Notes: generated by a model not told the origin, from the sequence alone. A stretch of 64,000 nucleotides of DNA from Corallium rubrum (GCA_964035015.1 OZ035997.1:69181042-69245041), one strand, 5' to 3'. Shown: positions 22,140 to 33,138, counted from the first letter of the stretch. Numbers and translations are program-made.

Positions 22140-22284
22140 TAAGGTGGTTTTCCACTAGGCGACATTTGTCGACCAACTCGACATTTTTCTTTTGTCTTGG
22201 CTAATTAGTTCCACTCGAGAGCTTGCAAGACAAAAGAAAATGTCGCTTCGCGCGACATTTTTCGCCTAATGGAAAACCGCCTTA
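22140..22284. mobile_element. Short hairpin MITE (AAGGTGGTTTTCCACTAGGCGA ends)
   Basis: Left end AAGGTGGTTTTCCACTAGG and the inverse of CCTAATGGAAAACCGCCTT on the right; about 30 bp of TIR. The middle contains AGACAAAAGAAAATG, shared with the MITE at 51541. Left flank is TTAA. Confidence 0.75.
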
Positions 22285-22442
22285 CTGAGAGAAAGTTCAA
22301 CAGGTAACAATTAATAAATGTAACTAACAGTAATGAATAATATAAGGACTGTCCGCAAATTCTTAGATGTTAAAAGTCACAGTTATTATTTATTAAATAA
22401 TCTGGTGGTTTACTTGTCCATCCAGATCTTGTTGTTAAAGGA

Positions 22443-23560
22443 TCAGGCTGTGAATCGTTGATTCTTTGAGGACTTGATGTTGTGTGGGTGAAACCATAGT
22501 TCTTCGAAAACTCTGAATTCTTTAGAGATGAATTGTGGCCCATTGTCGCTCACTACTTGATCTGGTATACCATATCTGGAAAACTGACTTTGGAGGTAAC
22601 TGATGATATTCATGCTGCTTAGGTTATCCAGCTTGGCAATTTCGATCCACTTTGAGTAATAGTCAACACATAGTAGATAGTAGTGTGTCTTGTTATGTTC
22701 AAATAGATCCACGCCAATTTTTGCCCAGGGTCGGTCTGGAATCTTGCTGGCAATCATAGGCTCTCTTGCTTGAGCTTTCTGGTACTGGCTGCAAATTTGA
22801 CACTTTCATACCTTATCTTCAATTTGGCTTGCCATTCCTGGCCAGTAGAGGAGGTCTCTTGCACGTTGTTTGCATTTCACCACCCCTTGATGTGATTCAT
22901 GTATGATTTCTAACACCTAAGAACTGAGGGATTTAGGAACAATTACTTTGTTTCCATTGAAAAGAAGGCCATCGACAAAAAATTTCATCTTTACATGTCC
23001 AATACTGCTTGATCTCTACCTGTGCATTATCTTTCTTTGGCCATCCATTAAGAACTGCTTCTTGAACTGCTTGCATCACTGGATCCTCTGCACTGGCTTT
23101 CTGGAATTCTTTGTATTTATCAGGTGATATTGGCAAATGAGCTGAGGCGAACTTCGTTGACTTCGAGTTCTTGCACCAATGTCTCTTTCGTCTCATTCAG
23201 GTAATTTACGCTATGGGCATTAGCTATGTGCATCTCTTTTCCAGGTTTGTAGATAATCATTAAATCATAGCGTTGAAGAGCTAAGAGCATCATCGTTGTA
23301 GATGGAGTGGTGTTTGATGGAGAGGTTTTGCGAATATATATTCCAAGGGTTTGTGATCTGACTCAAGAACTACTTGCTTTCCAAACAGGAACTGGTGAAA
23401 CTTGTTAGTGCCAAAGGCAATGGCCAAAGTCTCTTTTTTAATCTGCATATTTCTATTGTGTTGGTGTCAATGCTCGGGAAGAAGTTTTTATACCATGTTC
23501 AAACCATTTTGTTTGAGCAGTTTACCATTGAGAAGTTTACCCTGCGTGTTTATAAATAGA
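22443..23560 (-). pseudogene. Gypsy-2 RNase H end and integrase
   Basis: 23470-23340 reads KKETLAIAFGTNKFHQFLFG and SDHKPLEYIF (RNase H). A linker (DPVMQAVQEAVLNGWPKK) follows, then the H2C2 zinc finger (HESHQG...CQIC) and the integrase core to 22443 (VDYYSKWIEIAK, DNGPQFISKEF: two of the three DDE acidic residues). The glutamate region is missing. Several frameshifts and stops. Confidence 0.75.
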
Positions 23561-23951
23561 TCCGTTGTTTTCTTAATTTGCAGTAATAACTGTGGTGTAT
23601 AAATTGAACTGATGATTGATGAACTCAAGTTCATTGAATAACCATAGTCACATAGACGTGAATACATGTAGCCTCAAATAAAACAAATCTCTTAAAAATT
23701 GACACTATGATTTAATACTATACTGTATAGCTAATAGCTTGGATTGATATTTGTTCATGTAATAATCAGTACTAATCACTCAAGATTTTGAACCTTAGAC
23801 CCTGGGGTTGTCTGGACACATTATGACAGATTATAGGCGAGTGTTTATGCTTGAGTTAAAGCTTGCAACTAAATTGTCATCGGACATCTTTCAAAACATT
23901 GGAAGCAAGAAATTTTCCAGGTTTGGATAGCTAGTGATCCAAACATGGGTA

Positions 23952-24150
23952 TTCACCAATCAGCACTCGTGTAACACAAGAAACCAGCCCAGGGGTAAGG
24001 ACCCCAAAGCACGGCGCTTTCTTGATACATGAATGCAAATCTTGAGTCATAACCATTTTGGTTGTGCATATATCGAGAAAGAGCCATAGCATAGGCACCC
24101 CAGTCCTGGTTACAATGACTACCAGACATGCAAGGTCTCCATGTATAATA
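23952..24150 (-). other. Open frame with conserved-looking W/C-rich peptide, 66 codons
   Basis: Between stops, the minus strand reads WRPCMSGSHCNQDWGAYAMA, then DSRFAFMYQESAVLWGPYPW, ending SADW and TGA. It has no Met start and no clear acceptor. Composition (Trp, Cys, Tyr rich, ordered motifs) looks like real protein, not chance, but I do not recognise the family. It sits between Gypsy-2 and the PLE fragment and might be a captured host exon. Confidence 0.3.
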
Positions 24151-24359
24151 TTAGTCAATAAAAAATTGAAAAATTGTGCTTTGTAAAACAAGCGAGTGGG
24201 CTCTCTAACTAACTTTCCAACAGGCCCTTCGCCGCAGTCAACGCCAATTACGCCATACGCAATTGCCCATGGCAGTAATTACCCACTAAATAATGGAAAG
24301 TAGCCCGAGTTCACGCCTAGCGGGCGTCTTGTTTTACTTGCATCTCTTCCAACATCATT

Positions 24360-24524
24360 CAGGCCCGCCCAGAGGGGAGGGCAACTGGGGCAATTTGCCC
24401 TGGGCCCCCAGCTCGAGAGGGGCCCCCTAATTATAAATGCCGTAAAATGGCATGCGAAATTTTTGCAAGGGGGCCCCAATTCTTTAGTTTGCCCCGGGCC
24501 CACTTTAGTCTCTGTGCGGGCCTG
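24360..24524. mobile_element. hAT MITE, 165 bp, with 8-bp target duplication
   Basis: TIRs CAGGCCCGCCCAGAG and CTCTGTGCGGGCCTG; GC-rich interior. Target duplication ACATCATT at 24352-24359 and 24525-24532. Removing it restores the GIY-YIG reading frame across the site. Confidence 0.9.
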
Positions 24525-25194
24525 ACATCATTTACTGTATTTCTTGCAATAAATGTTGCATGCTTTACATCGGTGAAACTGGCAGACATTTATCTGACAG
24601 GTTTGCTGAACATCTTCTGTGAGGAACAATGATGTTGACAAGCCTGTTGCCCGACATTTTAATAGTGCCAACCATTGTATTTCGGACATGCAAGTTTGTG
24701 CCATCTCACCCATTTCTGGCGGTAATGTCAGCCGCAAAAGACTAGAAAAGCGTCTCATTTTCAAAATTGGTACCATTCATCCTCACGGACTCAACGAACG
24801 TTTTTCCTTTATTTAACACCTCTGAAGACATTGTTTCTGTTTAGCAAGGATGGACACAAACGGCGTTTTCACTTTGTATATTTATTTATTTTTACTCTCG
24901 CTCATTCTTTTTATACACCCCCTCCTTCTTGCTCATCGACGGTATGAATAGCAAATGTCTTTCGCATCTCATTATCGATTTGTTATTGTTATTTTGATTT
25001 GATTGGCTAATTTTTCGCATTTCATTATCAGTTTGTTATTGTCATTTTCATCTGATTGGCTTATTTTTTGTCACATGATTACCTTCCGTATATAAGCTCG
25101 TTGTTTGTTTACACTCTTTACGTTTCTCTCTGACGAAGGGCCTTCGCTCGAAACGTTAGACTCCTACGTTCTCTGTTTCGGCAGTATATCTAAC

Positions 25195-25305
25195 CTTACT
25201 ATATTTCGATTGTTGTTTCTACACTGCCTACGCAGCACGGTACTTTTATCTTACTATATTTCGATTGTTGTTTCTACACTGCCTATACAGCACGCTACTT
25301 TTATT
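25195..25305 (+). repeat. 55-bp tandem duplication in PLE-2 3' region
   Basis: Unit CTTACTATATTTCGATTGTT plus 35 bases begins at 25195 and again at 25250, with few differences. Confidence 0.85.
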
Positions 25306-25325
25306 ACTCATCGGGTAATGTTCCC

Positions 25326-25591
25326 TGTTTATGGCTCGATTTAAATCTCTTGGATCAATGCACACTCGAATTTTTTCTGGTTTTAGTACTGTAACCATAC
25401 TGTTGACCCAATCTGTAGGCTATGTTTGTTTGACAACCACACCCGCATCTTCCATTTGCTGTAACTCTTCTTTGATGCGGTCCTTGAGGGCTAATGGTAC
25501 TCGCCGTGGTGCATGGACAACCGGGGTAACTGAATGATCAATTTTAATGGTGTGTTCACCAGGTAGACATCCTAGACCAGCAAATAATTCA
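25326..25591 (-). pseudogene. Gypsy-2 reverse transcriptase, N-terminal segment
   Basis: Minus strand reads ELFAGLGCLPGEHTIKID, then RRVPLALKDRIKEELQQMED and VCIDPRDLNRAI: the start of Gypsy RT. It stops where PLE-2 joins, so the palm with the catalytic aspartates is absent. Confidence 0.75.
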
Positions 25592-26027
25592 TCTTGTTAT
25601 ATAGCTAGAGTTTCATTGGATGCAACGAGGACTGTCATTGGTTGGTTTGTGGTCACATGACCTTAGCTTAATTTCAATGTCTACCGAGCGGGCAATAATT
25701 GAGAACTTATTGCCTGCTTGGTCAATAAGTTTTCAATTGTTGCCTGCTAGAACTTTGAACTCTTCACGGCATCCTATAACTAAAAGCTTGTTTGGTACGA
25801 AAAAAAGAATATTTATAGGTCTTCAAAGCATATGTGAAGATTAACTGGAGAAATGAATTGCTGTTCTTTTGTTCTGAGACAGTGATCCATATTTGTTTGG
25901 TTGAAGTGAAATTTAATACGGAGCCAGGCGAAATGTTTTGGTTGGTAAGTCTTAGCGTTTGTCTTTTGTGTACTTCCCTTGATAAACGTCGAAATTAGTC
26001 AGCGAAACTCAAGCTATATAACAAAAC
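25592..26027. mobile_element. TIR MITE (TTGTTATATAGC ends), ~436 bp
   Basis: Left TTGTTATATAGCTAGAGTTTC is inverted at 26006-26027 (GAAACTCAAGCTATATAACAA). The interior has a small hairpin (25690-25744, GCAATAATTGAGAACTTATTGCC type). It lies between Gypsy-2 RT and the region downstream of protease. Confidence 0.65.
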
Positions 26028-26044
26028 ACTTATTGTCTGATCCC

Positions 26045-26142
26045 TCACGAAACAGTTAGTTTTGTTTTCCCTCGAGTCTCGATGTTTCCCTCGACTTCGT
26101 CTCGGGAAATATCAAGACTCTCGGGAAAACAAATCTGTTTCC
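26045..26142. repeat. Hairpin insert with CCCTCGAG/CTCGGG arms
   Basis: GTTTTCCCTCGAGTCTCGATG pairs with the inverse of ATCAAGACTCTCGGGAAAAC around the centre ACTTCGT. It interrupts Gypsy-2 coding sequence just after the GYYTLN residues. Confidence 0.6.
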
Positions 26143-26549
26143 CTCGGGAGCAGACATTAAGTGTATAATATCCTTTCAACAGTTCCTCTTGTTTAGCTGG
26201 GTTGAACTTGGGTGGCAAACAGGGATTGACGTGGTGGTCATCTTGGTTCATAGAGGTCTCAACTGCATGTACTCTTTTTACAAGACCCATTTCTTGGCAT
26301 GTATTGGCAGTGAATACTGGTGGAGCAGAAATATCAACAACATGAAACTTGGTAAGTTTTTCTTTTGTACTCACATGGTAAAGTAGTTACTCCTTTGGTT
26401 GTGATAATATGACCAGAGTATGACTTGAGTTGTGCTTCAGGCTTCTTTATCACTATTGTTATTCCAAGGTGTTGAAGATCTTTAGTAGAAATAACATTAC
26501 ACTGTGCACCAGTGTCAAGCTGAACATTCAGGTAAATATTTGTCAGCAA
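26143..26549 (-). pseudogene. Gypsy-2 protease and following linker
   Basis: 26549-26334 carries the retropepsin active site LDTGAQCNVIS and flap-side sequence; 26374-26143 continues in another frame (ISAPPVFTANTCQEMGLVKR, PAKQEELLKGY), the segment linking protease to RT in Gypsy pol. Confidence 0.75.
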
Positions 26550-26559
26550 TCTTTACATG

Positions 26560-27381
26560 TTGATACCATTCATTCACTTTAGTAGCAGTTGTAGTTCCAA
26601 CTGAACCAACATACAGTTCATTGTCACTCTTCTTTTTCAACACCATAGACATTTTTCTTTCGACTTTCTTTGTGCTTCGATGTGCAACTCTTGCAACTGA
26701 AATGGTTGAGCTTTTTACACTTTGCACATATCTTACCTTGTGCTGGGAATTTATTTTGTTCATGATTTAGACCACACTTGTTGCATGGGTGTCTATCTTC
26801 TCTTGTGTTTCGACCATTTCTTTGTCTGCCATCTCGGTATTTGGATTTTCTTTCTTGTTGTTCTCTGAGATTGTTTACGTTTTGATCCTCAGTTTCCATA
26901 CTTCGTAGCTGGGTGGTTGACATTTCTTGTGTTCGAGCAATATATATTGCCTTTTCTAAGGTTAGTTCAGATCCTTCTTGTATCAGTTTCTCCCTTGCTT
27001 TTTTCGAAAAACAACCGATTACCACTCGATCTCGTACCATTTCGTCCGGGTCTTTATATCCATCTTTGACTTCGATCTTTAGCTTGGTCAAGAACTGTTT
27101 GAATGGCTCTTTTTCTTGTTGAGCTATGTTGTGAAACTTGTAACGAGCAAAAATATTATTCGATTTGGGCTTCATGTGCTCTTCGAAGTTTTGGTAGTAA
27201 GTGCTGAGCTTCTTTGCATCTTCACTTGATAAATTCCACGTATTGTATACTGTACATCTCGGCCTTTCTCACCAACCCAAATCATCAGATAATTACATCT
27301 TTGTTCTTCTGATTTACCTTTTAGTGGATCACCAAAAGCAAATTCACAATGTTGTTGAAACGACTTCCATGCTGCTGGCAA
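26560..27381 (-). pseudogene. Gypsy-2 gag with zinc knuckles
   Basis: 27381-27250 encodes the capsid start (AWKSFQQHCEFAFGDPLKGK). 27175-26624 continues the capsid (QEKEPFKQFLTKLKI...VIGCFSKKAREKLIQEG) into a basic linker and cysteine clusters (CNKCGLNHEQNKFPAQGKIC, CKKLNHFSCKSC). A frameshift separates the two parts. Binds and packages element RNA. Confidence 0.75.
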
Positions 27382-27555
27382 GTCACCACTTGATCAGTCC
27401 ATTTTTGGCGTACTCGAGACTGAAAATGCAGAGAACAAGTAAGGTACGCTCGAAATTAGTGTTTACATTTTACACCAGAAAAGATTTAGTTTTGCTTGAT
27501 GTTATTATTATTGTTTCTTGTTATTATATAAGTGTTGTTTTTCTCAATTTTTTAG

Positions 27556-27730
27556 ATTTCTCAGAGCGGTGTCATATTGGTGGTTAGCACGGTGGCTATT
27601 TGGTATTCTGGGATGGGAGAATACACGACATTTGCCAGCTTGTATCTACCACAATATAAGAACTAGATTTTTCACTGCTGAATCAAAAGGCGATGTGTCA
27701 GGACACGAATGTGCTGACTGTGACAATTGA
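27556..27730 (+). CDS. Terminal exon with P2RX7-type zinc-coordinating domain
   Basis: Acceptor TTTTTTAG ends at 27555. The frame reads RAVSYWWLARWLFGILGWEN, then TRHLPACIYHNIRTRF and ends ECADCDN before TGA. The pattern (aromatic-rich helix, WxxGxLGxxN, RxLPxCxxxxIRxxF) matches the C-terminal domain of P2X7 receptors that is widespread in multicopy cnidarian genes. Upstream exons are not visible; Gypsy-2 lies directly upstream. May be a gene fragment. Confidence 0.5.
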
Positions 27731-28473
27731 ACATTTTTATATTTTTAGTGCTGTAATTTTTTAACTGCGAAAGGTAGAGTCAAATAACACTCACTAAGTT
27801 CTTTTGCAGTCTGAACAATATAAAGAGAAAATTCAACTATTACCGGAATAAAATTAATTGAAAAATATTGGCTTTTGGCATTGTAAAAAATTATAGTTGA
27901 TTTATCTTTTTTTGATTATCTGAAGATGGTTCTGATAACAAATAATATAAAATGACTCCTTTTGCAATCATGTGAATGTCAATCTTATACAAAGGAACAT
28001 GCTTTGTTCACCTGCAGGAAAGAGCTCTGTTCTTGTTTGCTTCCTCTCAGCATAGTTAATAGTTTCATCTTTAGAGCGCCTTTCAGGAAACTGATTTGTG
28101 AGGGTTCAGGGACCTTGGCCTTGTATCTCACTCTAACCGCCCCTCTCTCTGTTTTGGTCATGTTAAAACACCCTTGCTTTATATCTCTAACATAGCCTAA
28201 AGGCAAAATTTTGCACAAATTGTAACTTTTTTAACATATAATAGTCTTTAGAAAATAATGTGGTGTCCGGTAATTCCCTCCCATATTTTACAATTATACC
28301 GAGTAAAATCATCTGACAACAGTCATACGACACATACTGGCTATTTTGCCTTTTACTACTGGACAACTTCCCTTCAAAAGTAAAATTGTCTGGCTTGAAA
28401 AGGTAATACATAAGATATACATAAGATATTAACCAGAACCCATGAATAATAGTCCTACGGAGATTTTGTTGTT
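27731..28473. other. Non-coding interval between convergent exons
   Basis: AT-rich. ORFs at 27962-28195 (plus) and 27985-28218, 28187-28411 (minus) overlap each other without recognisable features. Confidence 0.4.
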
Positions 28474-28706
28474 TTAGGAGACATGGGTAGAATGCACTTT
28501 AGCAAGTTGGTGTTCTGACAGATTAGCAAGGAGGGAGCTGTAGATACTTTCAGGAATTACCAAATAGAATAAATAGCAATCTATACCATGTTTTGGTGGT
28601 TCAGCCACCTCCCTCACAACTTCTTTACCCATTTTAAACTTGGGATAGGTCACATTGACATAGTTTGTCCCATCCTTGAAGTGAAGGCTTGCCAAGATGT
28701 GCCTAC
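28474..28706 (-). CDS. Exon of an unnamed multicopy animal gene (LASLHFKDG...YPKFKMG)
   Basis: Minus strand, acceptor TTTATGTAG before GCACATCTTGG at about 28706, open to a stop at 28474. It reads ILASLHFKDGTNYVNVTYPK, then KMGKEVVREVAE. I associate the LHF...YPKxKxG...VR pattern with recurrent uncharacterised cnidarian proteins, function unknown. Converges on the exon at 27556-27730. Confidence 0.4.
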
Positions 28707-30249
28707 ATAAATGAAAATCCTAATTAGTATGTGCTAGACAGTACGGTGATAAGTGGTATTCATACGATTTTGCATTTAAGAGTGGAATGGCATGTTCACT
28801 CTAATTTGTATGGTTATCGCACTATACTTCTATGTAACCATAGAACCATAGTTTGATGGCAAAATAATTAATTGTGGGCATGTCATAAGATAAATAATAT
28901 TATTATGGTGATGTAAGACCTGTTTGGATTAAGGCCTGCCATACCTGCAAAATGTCCCAAGCCATGAAAAGCATATCATCTTGGGATGCCACTAGTTTAA
29001 AGTGGAGTGAAAACCCTCTAAACAACTTGTATCTGCATGTGGGGAATAGAGGCGGATACAGAGGGTTGCTATCGTTGCTCAAGCAACGGTCAGAATTTCC
29101 AGATTAATTTGTTCAGTCTTTTGGCGAGTATTTTTGCGCACCAACATCTTTAAAATTAATATATTCAGTCAAGTATTATAATTTCTAGTGCCTGGCCACG
29201 TTAATAAAATTCGTATTATTCAATCACTTAAGGGGCGCTGCGCGATTATTTGCGCGAGAAATACCGTGAGTTGGGTGTCTATTTTCGCGCCCATATTAAA
29301 TTTAATTCTCTCCAAAACCCGAGAACACCCGAGCCTACCTAATTTAGCCTGTGTAGCGGCCCTCATCTTTGGGTCTTACTTTAGTTTGCATCAGCTAAAC
29401 GTGACTGTGCAAATGGCAGGAGCCACGGTTGATACTAAATTTAGCCTTTTCTGAGCCACAGCAAAGGGATGCTGACCAATAAAATGATCAGGCTCAGTAT
29501 GCTGAGCAACGGTGAGCAACGGTAGAGAAATAAGCAAATCACGTAGCTATATTTTTCGGGTCTCAGTGATGCTAAGTAGCAGCGTGCTCACCGACTTATC
29601 ACTCGTTCAGTGTCTCTGTGTTCTACTGTTTAATATTTTCAGTTCGCAATGACTTCGAACAATGCCTATAATTACAACGATTGTTTGATGTATTTGATGG
29701 GAGTTATTCATCTGAGATAAAATAGGATCTAAATTTTCTTTGTGTATTAAAGTTCGCGTCGCGATCGCGCGACGGAGATGCCAGTCATGCCACTGTTGTG
29801 CCAATGTTTAAGGAATCGCACTACCAAAACCACTACGAGTCTACTGCAGTAAGGTTAGTGTATTAAATGCTTATGAATAATATATAACAAGACGCTGGCT
29901 TAGGCCAAGCGTTTACTCGGCGCAGCATGCACATAAGTTTTGATAAAAAGTACAAAATTATTAAAAAGCAATGTAGTTACAGAGCTCTGTATATGGCTTT
30001 ATATAACGTTTCAAAAATTACGCGGACCAGGCGGAAATTGCAGTCGACACGTGACTTTTATGGCAATTCAAAATACTTTACATAATATAACTTTAATACG
30101 TTGTCAATGTATTCACCATTCCCATGGATAACATCGTAATTTCGGTTAAATAATTCGCGGTTTGGTCATTATTATATAACGTCCTCATTTTATTGTACTT
30201 TGATTCAGTTCATATTGATGTCCGCCATTTTGTCATAAAACTCACATGC
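28707..30249. other. No supported gene
   Basis: AT-rich with GC islands at 29230-29350 and 29755-29780. The ORF 29188-29454 and others lack family features. GAGCAACGG repeats occur at 29500-29525. Confidence 0.4.
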
Positions 30250-31751
30250 ATGTCAACTTCCGGGGTAAACGAGCATCCCCTGAAAAATCCTACGTACGCC
30301 CCTAAAATTATTTCCATGCGGATTGTGATGGAGGTCGAAAAAGATTTTAGTACGGTCGTAGCAATAGACGAGTTTCAGGGTGTTGCGCGCGCATCGTTTT
30401 GGAAAGAAATTGGCGGGCTCTTGGCAGGCTCCCCACAAAGTAAGGAATGGCAAACAGACTTGCTATTGAGCCAACAACAGCAGAATAACAATGCTTTATA
30501 TCCAGAAACTGTATCTACACTTTGTTTATTTTAAACAGTATGTTTACTTTGAGTGGAGCTTGCCAGTTTTTTTGAAAAATGATGCGCGCGCAACACCCTG
30601 AAACTCGTCTGTAGAAGATGAGGCGATAAATGCTTGTGTGGAGAGCTCTGGTCTCAAAACCCCAACAAAATTAAATGAGTCTCCAAGAAAGGCTGAAGTG
30701 AAAATTGCTCCAAGCACCCCAAACCCAAGAAAGTCTAAGTTATCGAAAGAGGACAGTGTTATTGGTTACGTTCATATGTTGTCATCACCGATTTCAAACA
30801 AACGGAGGACGATGAAATACTCTAACCTTGTTCTACAGACGAAAGATAAAGAAACTGACGTTCTTGTGTATTCGCCGTGAAAGAGACCACTACTTTGGAG
30901 AGCGAGAACTCACGTACACCAGTAAAGATCAGAAAACATACCTATACGTCAGATCACACGAAGCTGATAATGATATGGCAGAGGTTTCGCATCCCAGCCC
31001 TGCTGAGTATTGCTTTCAGTATGTTGAACTGTTGTGCCAGAAATGCATATCCATGAACAAAATCCTTGAGTCCTTGGAGGAGGGGGATGTTGTATCGGTG
31101 ATGGGGTAAATCGCTAATGTAAGTGATATATCAACTGTGGGTTCGCGAAGTCTAAAAATGGCGGAAGGAACACTTCTGGACACAACAGGGGAGATAAAGA
31201 TAAGCATGTTTGAAGAGAACATCGCTTCCATACAACAGGGTGGTATCTACAAGATGTTGAATTCACGGGTACGTTGCTGGAATGGTGTAAAGAAATTAAG
31301 CACAACTCCAAGTTCCATCAGCTCACAAACGGAAGACGAAAAGCTAACGAAAATGGCCATAGAAGATATATTAGCTGAAGACAACGATGAGTCGAGTCAG
31401 TCGACCTTAGTTGTGCCCTTTATCAAGTCTGTCGAATCAGTTGAGGTATACTCCGTCTGTGTCCATTGTTCAAGAAAGCTATTGCAAGCTACAGCAAGTT
31501 TGATCATCAAGTGTGACAGGTGTAATCATTCCATGGTTCTTTCGAACTGCCAGAAGAAAATGATTGTGCATTTTACAGTGGAAAGTCAGGATGTTACCAG
31601 TCTGACGGTATTTGACAATGTTTTAGGATCTGTTATTCCAGATATGGGTGAAATCTCAGAAGAGGAAGTGATTGAACGTTTATTGTTATTCCACCACGTG
31701 ATAATGGAGTATAATCTGGTGACACTTATTGTGTCACACATTGAACTTTGA
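30250..31751 (+). pseudogene. RPA-like OB-fold protein, disrupted by a MITE, frameshift and stop
   Basis: Start ATG at 30250 (MSTSGVNEHPLKNPTYAPK...EKDFSTVVAI) is interrupted by a MITE (30366-30611) and resumes DEAINACVESSGLKTPTKLN. OB-fold-like segments follow (EDSVIGYVHMLSSP; ILESLEEGDVVSVMG; GTLLDTTGEIKISMFE), then a C4 zinc ribbon (CVHC ... CDRC, residues around 31455-31520) as in the large subunit of replication protein A. A frameshift occurs at about 30877 and a TAA at 31107. It is intronless, suggesting a retrocopy or a transposon-borne gene; RPA-like proteins also occur in Helitrons. Single-stranded DNA binding is inferred. Confidence 0.6.
30366..30611. mobile_element. MITE, 246 bp, in the RPA-like gene
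   Basis: TIRs AGACGAGTTTCAGGGTGTTG and the inverse CAACACCCTGAAACTCGTCT, extending through GCGCGCGCATC and, with mismatches, to about 60 bp. It splits the reading frame after STVVAI. Confidence 0.8.
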
Positions 31752-32116
31752 ACGTTTAAAAAATGCGTAATGTCTTGTTTTGTTTGATGTTTTTGACTTT
31801 ATAATTATGTTTTAAGACATTTTTATGCTGGACATTGATTGAAAGAACTTGATAGACAGAATCAAAGCTTGCGGTATATTTTATGCATTGTGGTTCAGTT
31901 TGAATTTGTTTATGGTTATTTGTTTATAAGTTGTTGACTCAAATAAAGCTGTTGGCTCAAGTTCCTAGAAATTTTGAATATCTGATTGATATGTTTTTAA
32001 ATTTAACTTGCAGATTTCCTAGGCTAATTTCAAACAGGAAGTTACATTGATGTTCTGTTATGGTTCGAGTTAAATTTTATTTGTTTATTGCACACTGTAA
32101 ATGTAGCTCCATGTTA

Positions 32117-32615
32117 CAGTCAAACCGGGTGTTCTCTTGTGAGCTACACTGGAATATTCCCATGCAACATTGCAATGTTGATTGACAAGTTGCCGTGAGC
32201 AATTTGCAAACATTTCAGGAATATTTATTTCCGAAATTCAACATTTCTTTACTTAAACTACCATTTGCATGGCTGAAAATACTATCTACCCACCAACAGT
32301 AATATTTTAAACAAAGGAAATTAGTATTTATCAGTGCTGTGAGTAACTTCATTACAAGTAGCTAATTACATATAATTGTTACTTTTTTGAGTAACTTTAC
32401 CGATAACTAGTTACTTTTTGCAGAAGATAACTAACTAGTTACAAATATTATGTATCTATTGCAGCACTGGTATTTACACTCAAAAGAAAGATGAACCTTT
32501 AAAGGAATCGACTGAGTAATCTTCACTAGGCATTTTTTGCCAAATTGACAATCAACTTTGCAATGTTGCGGCACGATATTGCAAAGTAGCATGCAAGAGA
32601 ACATCTGGTTTGACT
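32117..32615. mobile_element. TIR element, ~0.5 kb, non-coding
   Basis: AGTCAAACCGGGTGTTCTCTTG at the left is inverted at the right as CAAGAGAACATCTGGTTTGACT, with further pairing at CAACATTGCAATGTTGATTG. Interior AT-rich. Confidence 0.65.
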
Positions 32616-33138
32616 AAGTGTATTTCTACATGTACTAGAGTAGTGTGTTTGGGTTAAATTGAGTTTCATACTAAAAGAATAACTTTACTTATTTTATTAC
32701 ATACTTTGTAAAAATATTTTTTTGAGATTGATTTGTTCATTTTTGTGTGTCACAACATGCATTTCCTCCAGAATTCCATAGTGACTTGCATGACAAAGTC
32801 ACAAAATTCTAAGGTTAAAAAGTTTTTTTTCTGCCACTTTTAATTTGTATAAAGCAAGCTTGCTTTAGATAGGAAAGCCTTGGGGAGATATTTAAAGTAA
32901 TATATTTAATTGCTAATAATTATATTTTAAGGCTCCAATTTAATGACTTATGGTCATGTGACTTGTGTGGCACCAGAAATGAGAAAGTTTCAACCACTGG
33001 CATTCTTCTTTAGCTTTATGCACGGCTGTACTTCATATTTGATCAATTTTTCAAAAAAGGTTTCTTGTTCTGCTTCATCCCAGGGCATTTGCATTACAAA
33101 AACTTGCTTGTGAGGTTCTGTAGTGCCAGTTTTTAATA

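Larger units (their letters stand above)
24195..25325 (+). mobile_element. PLE-2, 3' end with GIY-YIG endonuclease, inserted in Gypsy-2
   Basis: Plus strand encodes CFTCISSNIIYC (24318-24359 continuing at 24533 across a hAT MITE) then CCMLYIGETGRHLSDRFAEHL and PVARHFNSANHCISDM, a GIY-YIG nuclease of PLE type. The frame shifts at about 24618 and ends at a TAA near 24815. The 3' UTR holds a hairpin at 25130-25160 and a 55-bp tandem duplication starting at 25195 and 25250. It differs clearly from the PLE at 1-5371. Confidence 0.75.
22443..27420 (-). mobile_element. Gypsy-2: Ty3/Gypsy retrotransposon remnant, interrupted by several insertions
   Basis: Minus-strand order gag (27381-26560), protease (26549-26334), RT N-terminus (25591-25326), RNase H (23560-23200) and integrase (23196-22443). 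This is the canonical PR-RT-RH-IN order. LTRs are not visible; the integrase end is truncated at 22443 and most of RT is gone. Insertions lie at 26045-26142, 25592-26027 and about 23600-25325. Confidence 0.8.

Noticed and set aside
27201-27587. 128-aa plus-strand ORF
   Set aside because: Antisense of Gypsy-2 gag for most of its length.
30193-30534. 113-aa ORF as a gene of its own
   Set aside because: Its first half is the N-terminus of the RPA-like gene and its second half is MITE sequence.
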